Source: CAYZBM01 sp964476705 (GTDB lineage: Bacteria; Pseudomonadota; Alphaproteobacteria; Rickettsiales; UBA6187). Taken from it: a stretch of DNA of 22,194 nucleotides. Made by a program: the position numbers and the translations under genes. The stretch covers positions 1 through 22,194 of the forward strand of contig CAYZBM010000029.1 of NCBI GenBank assembly GCA_964476705.1. The letters are read 5' to 3'. Below the pieces are notes generated by a model. The model was not told the origin of the DNA. It was given only the letters and a program-made list of their open reading frames with translations, and ran no database searches. Positions within the stretch are counted from its first letter, which is position 1; each line of letters begins with the position of its first letter. Below are positions 1 to 8,863 of the stretch, in pieces.

Positions 1-542
1 GATTAAAGGGCATAAAATACCTTCCATAAAAAATCTCATTTTTTATCATTTTACTGTTGGTTGTCTTACCTTTCTGGTTATAAATTACTAGAAGCCTATA
101 TACTAAAAATGGGTACGGCTCTTTAGCTTTTCTATTAAAATATCAAAATGTTTATAAATATAAGTTGTTGATATTTTAAGAAAATCTAAGGCAAGGATGA
201 GGTTGTTGGAGAATTTCAGAAGAAAACAGCACCTCAAAAAAGTGTGGGGTACTATGATACAGCATCCACCACCTGCCCCATTTTTCTTATATAGTAGATC
301 AAGCAATAATTTGCTAACAAATCATTGCTTCGATTATATATATCCTGAAAAAACATATACTTATAATAAATTCATATTTTATTCAGGATCCATTCAAATA
401 GGTATTTTTCAACTTCTTTTACTATATTAAATAAGAAACTTCCTATAAAAATAGATTATTTAACAAAATCTTAATTATTAAATGATATACTCTACCATTA
501 TAGAAAAATTTTATCACTAAGTGCAAATTAACGGACCTTAAT
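1..542. other. Non-coding region upstream of the ankyrin gene
   Basis: No convincing gene is seen here. The two open frames in this stretch (103-306 on minus, 197-430 on plus) are low-complexity, lack a ribosome binding site and resemble no family I know. The stretch holds an 11-bp inverted repeat (136-146 with 168-178), a stem-loop at 301-331 (arms aagcaat and attgctt extended by atttg/caaat), and the left arm of a long inverted repeat shared with the right end of the window. A TATACT at 486-491 could be a -10 box for the ankyrin gene, but no -35 box sits at normal spacing. Confidence 0.6.
237..400 (+). repeat. Left arm of a long inverted repeat (IS-end-like remnant)
   Basis: Two blocks match the reverse complement of the right end of the window in the same order. 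A 19-bp block at 237-255 (aaaagtgtggggtactatg) matches 22140-22158. A 29-bp block at 340-368 matches 22078-22106. Looser similarity continues to a GGATCCA shared at 386-392. The blocks are 84 bp apart here and 33 bp apart in the right copy, a difference of about 50 bp; this copy contains a stem-loop (301-331) in that interval. The second block begins with tcctgaa and is closed by ttcagga at 382-388, so it can fold. The arrangement fits remnants of the same mobile-element end in opposite orientation; no transposase is present to prove it. Confidence 0.7.
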
Positions 543-3500
543 ATGTCAGCAGAAAAAAGCTTATCCTTATTAAAGATAACTCAAAAGACACGGGAAATCA
601 TCCTCCATGCCGAAGAACTTGCTAAGCAAGTTGAAGCTTCTGTCTTAGGAAAATTAATTACTGATCTTGATAAAGAAAATAAACCCAAATGTAGTAAAAT
701 ATTTACAGTAGTAGAAAAATTTCTTAAAGAAAGATTTGCACCTGAAGAATTAGATGATTCTTTAAAAAATAAATTAAATGAATTTAAAGAAATCATAGAG
801 CCACAACAGAATACTCAAGACTATAATATCTTAATGAAAGAATTTCTTAAATTTGTCTATTTGGCCAGTTTGAAAACTGAAAATAGCGATAAAATTGAAG
901 AGCTAAATAAATTCCTTAATCATTTACAAGCCTGCCCTCCTGGTAATACAGAAAAATTAGAAGGACTAAATATTTATTTATCCTTAGGGGATAAAACAGA
1001 AAGAGAATTTTATCATAATTATAATATTACCAGAACCCAAGTAATAGGAGAATTATCTTCGGTTCACGAGGGACTACAAATTCATATTATCCCTTTTTTA
1101 GATTATTTGCTGAGCATTAGAAAGACTGAAGAAATAAAAGATAAGTACTATTTATTACCAATGACTGAAATAGAAATGATAAAAATACAAGAGTTATTGC
1201 TTAAATTTCCAGAAAGACTTAGAGATTCTTTATTACAAAGCAAAGCACAATTTATAGAGGCTTTTGAAGGAATAGTACAAGAATATACTCCTGCTAAAAT
1301 TGGAAATATATTAAAACCAGAGAAAACCCCAGAAGAAAAACAAGAGTTAGAAATATTTAAAAGTCGGATAAAGCCCTTTGTTTCTGAAAATGGTCATTTT
1401 GAGTTATTTGAAGAAGACGATAATGGAAAATGGGTATGGGATAAAAAAGCATTAGATGCAAAACGTAAAGAATTCAAAGATAATCATCCAGCGGATAAAA
1501 TTCTTCAAGATTTAGCCAGAGAACAAACAATTAACTATAAATCTCTCCAAGAAAACTTATTTGAAGAAAAAGCACTTACCGCGCAATTAAGGCCTTTACT
1601 AGAATCTCAAGATCCAGAAAAAACCGCAATAGCAATAAGAACTATTTGGCTAATGGGAGAAAATTTTCTGGGAAACTCAATTATCCAATTTATTAAAATT
1701 TATCAAGCACTAATTCGAGGTAAAGAAGAGGCTATTGGATCGGTCTTGCCAGAAGAATATAAATTTATACTAGATAAGATTCTAGCTTTGACCAAAAAGT
1801 ATCATACAATTTATGGCGATAATTTAACGAATGATAGTAATTCTATAACTTTATTACAAAAAATCAGAGTACGAGCTCCTATTTCACAAGCAGAAGTAAA
1901 AACTATCGCTCCTAATTTTGTGGCAGAACTTCAATCTTCAGATTACAAACAATTAATTTTTAGACCAGATATAGATATCTTTTTAGATAATTATAAAAAT
2001 GAAGAATTCCTTTTTAACCTTTTATATTATGCCATAGAATTTGAACAATTTGAGACCGCACAAAAAATACTTCAGCATGTAGAAACTGACAAAGCTCAAT
2101 TTCTTAACCGAGTAAAAACAGGTGATATGCCTAGCATATGGTCGCTTAGTTTTACTAAAAGAAAGACTAGATTTGCTAAGTTATTATTGGGACAATTAGA
2201 CGCAGAGACTATAAAAACTTATCCAGCCTGGGAGGGTAATACTCTTTTAATATTAGCAGCAGATTATGGTAATACAGAGATAGTAAGATTATTACTTAAG
2301 AAAAATAAAGAAAATCTAGAAGATAAAAATACTGATGGCAATACGGCCTTAATAATAGCCGCATCTAGTGGACACAAAGATACTGTAGAATTATTATTAC
2401 AAGAAGGTGCGGATATAAATGCTACGGATAGAGGAGGTTGGACTCCTTTAATGTTAGCAGCAGCTAAAGGACATATAGAAGTAGTAAAATCATTACTTAA
2501 GAAAAATAAAGAAAATCTAAAAGCTAAAAATACTGATGGCAATACGGCCTTAATAATAGCCGCATCTAGTGGACACAAAGATACTGTAGAATTATTATTA
2601 CAAGAAGATGCGGATATAAATGCTACGGATGCAAGAGGTTGGACTCCTTTAATGTTAGCAGCAGCTTATGGGCAGAAAGGGATAGTAGAATTATTATTAA
2701 AAGAAGGTGCGGATATAAATGCTACGGATGCAAGAGGTTATACCCCTTTAATGTTAGCAGCAGCTAATAGGCATATAGAAGTAGTAAAATCATTACTTAA
2801 GAAAAATAAAAATCTAGAAGCTAAAAATACTGATGGCAAGACGGCCTTAATATTAGCAGCAGCTAACGGATATACAGAAACAGTAAGATTATTACTAAAA
2901 GAAGGTGCTAATATAAATACTACTGATAAAGACTGCTGTACTCCTTTAATTCGGGCCGCTGCTAACGGACATATAGAAGTAGCAAGATTATTAATAAATA
3001 AAACCCAAGAAAATTTAGAAAATAAAAATAATAGAGGTCGAACAGCTTTAATGCTAGCCGCAGCTAATAACCATAAAAATATAGTAGTGCTATTATTAAA
3101 CCAAGGTGCTGATATCAATACTACTGATAACAAAGGTTGGACTCCTTTAATGGTTGCCGCAGATACAGGACATATAGCAATAGTAAAATTATTATTACTA
3201 AATAGAACCGAAGAAGATCTAGAAAGTAAAAATATCTATGGTTCTACGGCCTTAATAATAGCCGCATCTAAGGGACACAAAGATGTAGTAGAATTATTAT
3301 TACAAAATGGTGCTGATATAAATACTACTAATAAAGACCTCTATACTCCTTTAATTCTAGCCGCGGCTAACGGACATATAGAAGTAGTAAGATTATTACT
3401 TAGTAAGAATAAAAAAAATCTAGAAAGTAAAAATATGAATGGTTCTACGGCCTTAATAATAGCCGCATCTAAGGGACACAAAGATGTAGTAGAATTATTA

Positions 3501-3989
3501 TTACAGGCAGGCGCTGATATTAATACTATTACTTTCAATCAGACTAGAGCTTTAGGTATAGCAGCTAGTATAGGTGAAATAGAAACTTTAGAAACTATAT
3601 TTAAATTAAGAGCTAAAACCCTCGAGATAGAACATAAAAATAGCCAAGGTAATACAGCTTTAGCCTTAGCTGCTTATTATGGTCAAAGCCAAGCTTTAGA
3701 ATTTTTAATTAAAAAAGGTGGAGAGATAGAAACCGTAAATGAAAAAGGTAATACTCCCTTAATTACCGCAGTCGAGAATAATCATATAGAAGCTGTAAAA
3801 GTACTACTTAAACATAATGCTAATATAAATACAAAAAATAATGAAGGTTTAACTGCACTAGATATGGCAAAAAAATCTACAAATCCTGAGATGGTATCAC
3901 TATTTAATTCTCTCTTAGCTAATCCTACTTCAGTATTAGAAGAAGGCGCCAGGATATCTGGCAATAATCATGGAGCTAGTGTTGCTTAA
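543..3989 (+). CDS. Large ankyrin-repeat protein, candidate host-interaction effector
   Basis: The product has 1148 residues. Residues 1 to about 560 are a charged, probably helical region without a domain I recognise; it includes a CPPGN motif near residue 130. From about residue 564 to 1125 there are about 17 ankyrin repeats with the usual TPL/TAL, AA..GH and VV.LLL pattern. Many alternate between a form ending NKENLExKN (34 residues) and one ending GADINATD (33 residues), giving a 67-residue double unit. There is no signal peptide or membrane segment. Ankyrin proteins mediate protein-protein contacts, and in intracellular Rickettsiales several are secreted effectors; that role is inference here. 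The ATG has only a weak purine stretch upstream. The stop shares 4 bp with the stop of the convergent gene at 3986. No terminator is visible between the two. Confidence 0.93.
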   Translation: MSAEKSLSLLKITQKTREIILHAEELAKQVEASVLGKLITDLDKENKPKCSKIFTVVEKFLKERFAPEELDDSLKNKLNEFKEIIEPQQNTQDYNILMKEFLKFVYLASLKTENSDKIEELNKFLNHLQACPPGNTEKLEGLNIYLSLGDKTEREFYHNYNITRTQVIGELSSVHEGLQIHIIPFLDYLLSIRKTEEIKDKYYLLPMTEIEMIKIQELLLKFPERLRDSLLQSKAQFIEAFEGIVQEYTPAKIGNILKPEKTPEEKQELEIFKSRIKPFVSENGHFELFEEDDNGKWVWDKKALDAKRKEFKDNHPADKILQDLAREQTINYKSLQENLFEEKALTAQLRPLLESQDPEKTAIAIRTIWLMGENFLGNSIIQFIKIYQALIRGKEEAIGSVLPEEYKFILDKILALTKKYHTIYGDNLTNDSNSITLLQKIRVRAPISQAEVKTIAPNFVAELQSSDYKQLIFRPDIDIFLDNYKNEEFLFNLLYYAIEFEQFETAQKILQHVETDKAQFLNRVKTGDMPSIWSLSFTKRKTRFAKLLLGQLDAETIKTYPAWEGNTLLILAADYGNTEIVRLLLKKNKENLEDKNTDGNTALIIAASSGHKDTVELLLQEGADINATDRGGWTPLMLAAAKGHIEVVKSLLKKNKENLKAKNTDGNTALIIAASSGHKDTVELLLQEDADINATDARGWTPLMLAAAYGQKGIVELLLKEGADINATDARGYTPLMLAAANRHIEVVKSLLKKNKNLEAKNTDGKTALILAAANGYTETVRLLLKEGANINTTDKDCCTPLIRAAANGHIEVARLLINKTQENLENKNNRGRTALMLAAANNHKNIVVLLLNQGADINTTDNKGWTPLMVAADTGHIAIVKLLLLNRTEEDLESKNIYGSTALIIAASKGHKDVVELLLQNGADINTTNKDLYTPLILAAANGHIEVVRLLLSKNKKNLESKNMNGSTALIIAASKGHKDVVELLLQAGADINTITFNQTRALGIAASIGEIETLETIFKLRAKTLEIEHKNSQGNTALALAAYYGQSQALEFLIKKGGEIETVNEKGNTPLITAVENNHIEAVKVLLKHNANINTKNNEGLTALDMAKKSTNPEMVSLFNSLLANPTSVLEEGARISGNNHGASVA
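2291..2672 (+). repeat. Tandem 201-bp repeat inside the ankyrin gene (first pair)
   Basis: The DNA starting at 2291 (attacttaagaaaaataaag) recurs at 2492, an offset of exactly 201 bp or 67 codons, which is two ankyrin repeats. About 140 bp from each start is almost identical, including synonymous positions, and similarity weakens after that. Identity at the DNA level suggests recent duplication or gene conversion rather than selection on the protein alone. Confidence 0.9.
3220..3513 (+). repeat. Second 201-bp repeat pair inside the ankyrin gene
   Basis: The block beginning gttctacggccttaataata at 3241 recurs at 3442, again at an offset of 201 bp. About 65 bp is essentially identical, including gccgcatctaagggacacaa. 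This block is also close to the first pair at 2291-2672, so the same double unit has spread or been homogenised along the gene. Such repeats may cause assembly collapse or length variation between strains. Confidence 0.88.
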
Positions 3990-4501
3990 ATTAACATAAA
4001 AGCTGCCATCAACATCATACTCAAATTCTCAGTTAAAGTTACTGTCGATAAGGGAACTTTTAAAATTGATCCCATACACGGACAATCAATTTTAAGGCCC
4101 GATCGCATCCCCTGCACTACTCCTATACAGCCAAATATAGTAATAATTATTGTCGCTATGCAGGTAAACTGAGTGTAAATAAATGCTAAATATAAAAGCC
4201 CTAGGCTTAACTCAATAAAGGGATAGATAAAAGCATAGAGCACAAATCTTTTTGCCAGTAAATCATATTTTTGAAAGCCTTTGGCAAAACCTTGAAGATC
4301 AAATATTTTGAGTAATGAAAAAATACATAAAAATATCCCCATAAAATAATGCATAAAGCCATTATGATTTAGTCTTAAATGACTATTTATTGCTAAGGAT
4401 ATTAATAATGAAACTAAAACCAAAGCAATAAGAGGCCAATATTTAGCTATATTTGCTATATTATTATTTCTATAATCTATTTTATTTTCATTATTAATCA
4501 C
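3986..4501 (-). CDS. MauE/DoxX-like redox-associated membrane protein
   Basis: The product has 171 residues with about four hydrophobic membrane segments (roughly 20-38, 49-66, 88-110 and 116-132) and a C-terminal hydrophobic stretch. A CPCMG motif followed by KVPLSTVTLTEN near the C-terminus is typical of the MauE/DoxX family, whose members are linked to thiol redox or metal-related functions in the inner membrane. The start is GTG, preceded by ggggga close upstream; no ATG lies at a plausible place. The gene is 52 bp downstream of pstB on the same strand and may be the last gene of that transcript, though a phosphate role is not implied by the family. It converges on the ankyrin gene with a 4-bp stop-codon overlap. 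Substrate and partner are unknown. Confidence 0.72.
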   Translation of the reverse strand: MINNENKIDYRNNNIANIAKYWPLIALVLVSLLISLAINSHLRLNHNGFMHYFMGIFLCIFSLLKIFDLQGFAKGFQKYDLLAKRFVLYAFIYPFIELSLGLLYLAFIYTQFTCIATIIITIFGCIGVVQGMRSGLKIDCPCMGSILKVPLSTVTLTENLSMMLMAAFMLI

Positions 4502-4553
4502 AAGTCCCCCATTTTATAATAAAAATAATATCAAAAATTTATTGTCGCCCTAT

Positions 4554-5330
4554 TTAACCAAAAGCTCCATCTACATAATCTTTAGTTTTTTGGTCTACAG
4601 GATGATTAAATATTTCTTTAGTAGTATTATACTCAACAAGCTTACCCAAATGAAAAAATCCGGTATAATCCGAAACTCGTTTCGCTTGATTCATTGAGTG
4701 AGTCACCATAATTATAGTAAATTTTTGTTTTAATTCGACAATTAAATTCTCAATTATACCAGTTGCTATTGGGTCTAGGGCCGAACATGGCTCATCCATC
4801 AAAATAACTTCTGGTTTAATAGCTATGGCTCTGGCTATACATAATCTTTGTTGTTGACCGCCAGATAGACCAGTCCCCGGCTCTGATAAGCGATCTTTTA
4901 CTTCATCCCACAACCCTGCTCTTTGCAAACTTTTTTCAACAATTTCATCCATCTCTAGTTTACTTTGCGTAAGCCCGTGAATTCTTGGTCCATAGGCCAC
5001 ATTATCATAAATAGATTTTGGAAAAGGATTCGGCTTTTGAAAAACCATACCAACTTTTGAACGTAGCAATACTACATCTACATCTTTATGATAAATTGAT
5101 TCACCATCTAAATATATCTCTCCTTCTATTTTTGAGCCATATATTGTATCATTCATCCGGTTTAAACAACGTAAAAAAGTAGACTTTCCGCAACCAGATG
5201 GGCCAATAAGAGCGGTTACACTATTTTTCTCTATATCTAAAGATACATTAAATAAAGCCTGTTTACTGCCATAAAAAACATTCACATTTTTGGCTGACAT
5301 TCTAATATTAGATTTATTTTTTTTACTCAT
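4554..5330 (-). CDS. pstB: Phosphate ABC transporter ATP-binding protein PstB
   Basis: The product has 258 residues, the normal PstB length. It is the cytoplasmic ATPase that drives high-affinity phosphate import through PstC and PstA. All ABC ATPase elements are visible: Walker A GPSGCGKS (residues 43-50), Q-loop Q98 in VFQKPNPFP, signature LSGGQQQR (155-162), Walker B VILMDEP (175-181) and H-loop H211. VFQKPNPFP and the CSALDPIAT stretch after Walker B are characteristic of PstB rather than other importers. The start lies 4 bp after the pstA stop, so the two are probably translated from one message. No phoU follows, although phoU often ends pst operons. Confidence 0.97.
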   Translation of the reverse strand: MSKKNKSNIRMSAKNVNVFYGSKQALFNVSLDIEKNSVTALIGPSGCGKSTFLRCLNRMNDTIYGSKIEGEIYLDGESIYHKDVDVVLLRSKVGMVFQKPNPFPKSIYDNVAYGPRIHGLTQSKLEMDEIVEKSLQRAGLWDEVKDRLSEPGTGLSGGQQQRLCIARAIAIKPEVILMDEPCSALDPIATGIIENLIVELKQKFTIIMVTHSMNQAKRVSDYTGFFHLGKLVEYNTTKEIFNHPVDQKTKDYVDGAFG

Positions 5331-5334
5331 ATAA

Positions 5335-6645
5335 TCACCATTTTATTTCAAATTTTTTCCGAACATAGGCTGCAAGCAAATTAATCAAACACAGGAAAAA
5401 TAATAAAACTATAATAACCGCTGAAGCTTTTTCAACAAACCCTGGTTCCACACTATCTGACCATAAATAAATTTGTACTGGCATTACTGTTGCTGCCGAT
5501 ATAATATTATGCGGAACATCTACCACAAAGGCTATCATCCCTATCATAATTAAAGGTGCTGTCTCACCCATAACTCTGGCTATACTTAAAATACTACCGG
5601 TCATAATCCCAGGCATTGCGAGCGGCAACACATGATGAATTGTTACTTGCCATTTAGACGCACCTAAAGCCATAGCCGCATCTTTAATACTCGGCGGTAT
5701 TGCTCTAATTGACATTCGCGTCGAAATTACAATAATAGGCAGCGCAATTAAAGCCATAGTGAGACCACCAGCAAGTGATGCTGAACGTGGAACACCAAGG
5801 GTTTGAATATAAAGAGTAAGCCCTAAAAGTCCAAAAACTATTGAAGGAACCGCAGCCAGATTATTGATATTTACTTCAATAATTTCTGATAATCTTGATT
5901 TGGGCGCAAATTCTTCTAGATATATCGCAGTTGAAACTCCAATTGGAAAAGCTACGATTATACAAATAAAAATTACAAAAATAGATCCAACCACAGCGCC
6001 TAAAACTCCTGCGGATTCAGGATCACGTGAATCACCATTAACAAAAAAATCTTTATTAAATTTAAGTTTTATAAGCTTATATTGATTAAGTGATTTTAGC
6101 CAATAAATTTGATCTTGATCAAGTCTAGTATTAACATTATCTATATCAAGCCCTGAGCTTTTAATAAACATATCAACATCAGATGAGGTTGTTATCCAAA
6201 TTTCTTTAGTTTTACCAATTAAATCTTTATCTACATTTAGCATGTTTTGTAATAAATATCCCGCAGATTGGCTAAATATTTTATTTGCTAATCTTTCTTT
6301 TTGCTCGGAATTAATTTCAGGGATTTTGTCTTTTAAAGCTTTTAATAAAATTTTATTATAAAGTTCATCAGCAACTAGTTCTTGATTAAATTCAACATTT
6401 AATAAAATTTTAGTTTGAAAAAAAGCACTATAACCTTTAGAAAAAATACTAAATAACAAAATTAATAAAAATGCCAAACATATAGTTATAGAAACTATAC
6501 CATAAAATTTAAATCTTTTCTCGGCCCTATTTCTTTTAACTAAACTCTTCTCAACTTTACGATAAATCCGTTTCCGTTTAGTTAGTTTTTTATAGGCCTT
6601 CTGCCTTTTTTGTAGCCGCGCTAGCTTGTTGAAGAATCTAATCAT
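5335..6645 (-). CDS. pstA: Phosphate ABC transporter permease PstA, long alphaproteobacterial form
   Basis: PstA is one of the two inner-membrane permease subunits for phosphate. At 436 residues it is much longer than the roughly 290-residue form of E. coli. A basic N-terminus (1-45) and a membrane segment (about 48-69) precede a non-membrane region to about residue 205, corresponding to the N-terminal extension (DUF3333 type) found in alphaproteobacterial PstA. The binding-protein-dependent transport domain starts near residue 210. Its EAA-type coupling loop is at about 323-347 (AAMALGASKW then LPLAMPG). The first codons overlap the end of pstC by 8 bp and pstB begins 4 bp after the stop, so translational coupling is likely. 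Confidence 0.96.
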   Translation of the reverse strand: MIRFFNKLARLQKRQKAYKKLTKRKRIYRKVEKSLVKRNRAEKRFKFYGIVSITICLAFLLILLFSIFSKGYSAFFQTKILLNVEFNQELVADELYNKILLKALKDKIPEINSEQKERLANKIFSQSAGYLLQNMLNVDKDLIGKTKEIWITTSSDVDMFIKSSGLDIDNVNTRLDQDQIYWLKSLNQYKLIKLKFNKDFFVNGDSRDPESAGVLGAVVGSIFVIFICIIVAFPIGVSTAIYLEEFAPKSRLSEIIEVNINNLAAVPSIVFGLLGLTLYIQTLGVPRSASLAGGLTMALIALPIIVISTRMSIRAIPPSIKDAAMALGASKWQVTIHHVLPLAMPGIMTGSILSIARVMGETAPLIMIGMIAFVVDVPHNIISAATVMPVQIYLWSDSVEPGFVEKASAVIIVLLFFLCLINLLAAYVRKKFEIKW

Positions 6646-7645
6646 ATTGCTCCTTAAATCTTTTTACGATAACTAAAGCAATAATATTTAAAATTAAAGT
6701 AATGATAAATAATAACAAGCCTAAAGCAAAAGCCGCTAAGGTCTTAGAGCTATCAAATTCTTGATCACCAGTAAGCAAAGTAACTATTTGTACTGTAATA
6801 GTTGTAACTGAAGATAAGGGATTAATTGTTAAATTAGCCGACAATCCTGCCGCCATAACTACAATCATTGTCTCACCAATAGCTCTTGAAACTCCAAGTA
6901 AAACAGAACTAATAATTCCTGGGAATGCAGCAGGTATTATAACATTTTTTACCGTTTCAGATGGAGTTGCACCAAGTGCTAATGAGCCATCTTTAAGGGC
7001 TGTTGGCACCGAATTAATTACATCGTCAGAAAGCGACATAATAAAAGGAATAATCATTATACCCATCACTAAACCGGCGCCTAAAGCACTTTCTGATGAA
7101 ATCGTAAAATCAATTTGGCTTAAAAAACTTAAATTTGTTTTGATAGCTAAATTAGCTAAAAATTGATTAATATGTTCGCCTACACTCCGTAAAAATGGAG
7201 CAACAACAATAATAGCAAAATAACCGTAAACTACTGTTGGAATTCCGGCCAAAATTTCAATAATTGGTTTTATTCTATTTCTGATATTTTTACTAGCATA
7301 AACAGTAAGATAAATTGCTGAAGATAAGCCAATTGGGGTTGCAACTAAAATTGCAATTATAGTTATAAGTATAGTGCCTAATAATACGGGAATAACACCA
7401 AAAGCGCCACCGCCAGAGCCTTGCTCCGCTCTCATAGAAATTTGCGGACTCCATTGAGTACCAAATAAAAATTCAGAAATTGGTATTTTTTGAAAAAATC
7501 TTAAAGATTCAAAAAATACCGAAGAAATAATTAGTATAGTCACCGCAATAGAAAAACAGGCCGATATAAATAACATATATCTAGCCCATTTTTCTACACT
7601 TAATTTTGCTCGTTTTTGCGAGTTTACAATAATACTATCGGTCAT
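6638..7645 (-). CDS. pstC: Phosphate ABC transporter permease PstC
   Basis: The product has 335 residues and is the partner of PstA in the inner-membrane channel. It has an N-terminal membrane segment (about 24-45), a short loop containing GSGGGAFGVIP (76-86), then the permease domain with about five further segments. The EAA loop reads SLALGATPSE and continues to a PAAFPG turn. The gene overlaps pstA by 8 bp. It is separated from pstS by 118 bp containing a strong intrinsic terminator, so permease and ATPase genes are probably expressed at a lower level than the binding protein, either by read-through or from a weak promoter in the gap. Confidence 0.96.
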   Translation of the reverse strand: MTDSIIVNSQKRAKLSVEKWARYMLFISACFSIAVTILIISSVFFESLRFFQKIPISEFLFGTQWSPQISMRAEQGSGGGAFGVIPVLLGTILITIIAILVATPIGLSSAIYLTVYASKNIRNRIKPIIEILAGIPTVVYGYFAIIVVAPFLRSVGEHINQFLANLAIKTNLSFLSQIDFTISSESALGAGLVMGIMIIPFIMSLSDDVINSVPTALKDGSLALGATPSETVKNVIIPAAFPGIISSVLLGVSRAIGETMIVVMAAGLSANLTINPLSSVTTITVQIVTLLTGDQEFDSSKTLAAFALGLLLFIITLILNIIALVIVKRFKEQYD

Positions 7646-7689
7646 AATTTATAATAGCATAGTATAAAAATTTTGGTAGAAAATATTTA

Positions 7690-7740
7690 TTATAACAAAA
7701 AGAACTAAGGTGGTTAAAAGCAACGCCACCTTAGTTCTTT
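7690..7740 (-). terminator. Intrinsic terminator or attenuator between pstS and pstC
   Basis: A perfect 15-bp stem (7699-7713 with 7726-7740; arm aaagaactaaggtgg) surrounds a 12-nt loop. Read on the minus strand, in the direction of the pst genes, the stem is followed by a T-rich run (stem end plus ttttgttataa). This should end most transcripts after pstS and let a fraction continue into pstCAB, a known way to make excess binding protein over membrane subunits. Confidence 0.85.
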
Positions 7741-7763
7741 AAATATTCAAGTATTGGTAATAT

Positions 7764-8792
7764 TTACTTAGTTATGCCATCTGCAATTTTTTTAACCGCA
7801 GAAAACTCACTCTCAGATAGAGGAATCAAGCCTTTTTCAACTAAATAACCATCTTTACCCATAGCTTTTTTACTTACTAACTCTTTGACAAAGTCTTTAA
7901 GTCCTAAAGTAGAGCTTAAATGTGAATTATTTACATAGACAAATAACGGCCTTGAAACTGGATAAGAGCCTTTTAAAATAGTGTCAAAAGTTGGATCAAC
8001 TCCATCTACAGAACTACCTTGAACTACACCACCATTTTGCTCCAAGAAGGAATAACCAAATATTCCTAAAGCCTTGTCATTATTTTTTAACTTTTGCACA
8101 ATTAAATTATCATTTTCACCAGCATCAATATAGCTACCGTCTTCTCTGATTACTTTACAAGCTAATTTTCGTTGAGCATCGTCTTTTATTGCAGTTTTAA
8201 ATTCTGGAATTTGTTCACAAGTTTTATCCATAACTAACTCAACAAAAGCGTCCCTAGTACCAGATGTTGGTGGTGGGCCATAAACTTCAATTTTATTTGC
8301 CGGAAGCGATTTATCAACATCATTCCAAGTTTTATAAGGATTAGCAACTAACTGACCTTTTACTGGAACTTTTGCAGCTAGTCCTAAAAATAATTGTTTT
8401 AAAGTTAAAGTAATTTTTGGTGCTTTTTTATCATTAGCAACAACTATACCATCATAACCAATTTTAATTTCGGTAAATGATTCTACTTTATTAGCGTTGC
8501 ATAATTTTTTTTCACTATCTGTCATAGGACGAGAAGCATTTGCTATATCTGGAGAAGCTTCACCACCGGCACAAAATAATTTAAAACCACCACCAGTTCC
8601 TGTTGACTCAACAATTGGCGTTGAATTTTTGCTATTACGACCAAAATGCTCTGATACTACAGTTATAAATGGATAAACCGTAGAAGAACCAACAACCCTT
8701 ATTTGTGAAGCCGCGTGTGCATTATACACCAAAGAACTTGATATAAGCATGCTAAAAGCAGTAAATTTAAGCTTTTTAGTAAGATTTGACAT
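7764..8792 (-). CDS. pstS: Periplasmic phosphate-binding protein PstS
   Basis: The product has 342 residues and captures phosphate in the periplasm for PstCAB. A Sec signal peptide is clear: basic start, hydrophobic core and an AHA cleavage site near residue 27; there is no lipobox. Phosphate-site motifs are present: VGSSTVYPF (34-42), ESTGTGGGF and SGTRDAF. The ATG has an AGGA ribosome binding site 5 nt upstream. It is the first gene of the operon, divergent from an ArsR-type regulator, and has its own terminator. No paired CTGTCAT Pho box is visible upstream. Confidence 0.96.
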   Translation of the reverse strand: MSNLTKKLKFTAFSMLISSSLVYNAHAASQIRVVGSSTVYPFITVVSEHFGRNSKNSTPIVESTGTGGGFKLFCAGGEASPDIANASRPMTDSEKKLCNANKVESFTEIKIGYDGIVVANDKKAPKITLTLKQLFLGLAAKVPVKGQLVANPYKTWNDVDKSLPANKIEVYGPPPTSGTRDAFVELVMDKTCEQIPEFKTAIKDDAQRKLACKVIREDGSYIDAGENDNLIVQKLKNNDKALGIFGYSFLEQNGGVVQGSSVDGVDPTFDTILKGSYPVSRPLFVYVNNSHLSSTLGLKDFVKELVSKKAMGKDGYLVEKGLIPLSESEFSAVKKIADGITK

Positions 8793-8833
8793 GTTTTTCC
8801 TATATTATTTAATAGATTTTATAGCGTAAGAAT

Positions 8834-8863
8834 ATTATAATCAATTAACCATTCTATTGTTCC
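8834..8863 (-). promoter_or_regulatory. Predicted pstS promoter
   Basis: On the minus strand a perfect TATAAT -10 box (8834-8839) lies 41 bp upstream of the pstS ATG. With an 18-bp spacer the -35 position is GGAACA (8858-8863), which matches TTGACA only in its last three bases. A weak -35 suggests a regulated promoter. Confidence 0.55.

Noticed and set aside
103..430. Two overlapping open frames on opposite strands in the left flank
   Set aside because: Low-complexity translations, no ribosome binding site and no family resemblance. They lie across an inverted-repeat arm and are best explained as chance.
2287..3520. CRISPR-like regular repeats
   Set aside because: The regular spacing is that of ankyrin codons in one open frame (201 bp for two repeats); there are no short identical repeats with unique spacers and no cas genes.
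2264..3538. Several long open frames on the minus strand within the ankyrin gene
   Set aside because: They mirror the repeated ankyrin codons, show the same periodicity, and have no independent start signals; they are shadows of the real gene.
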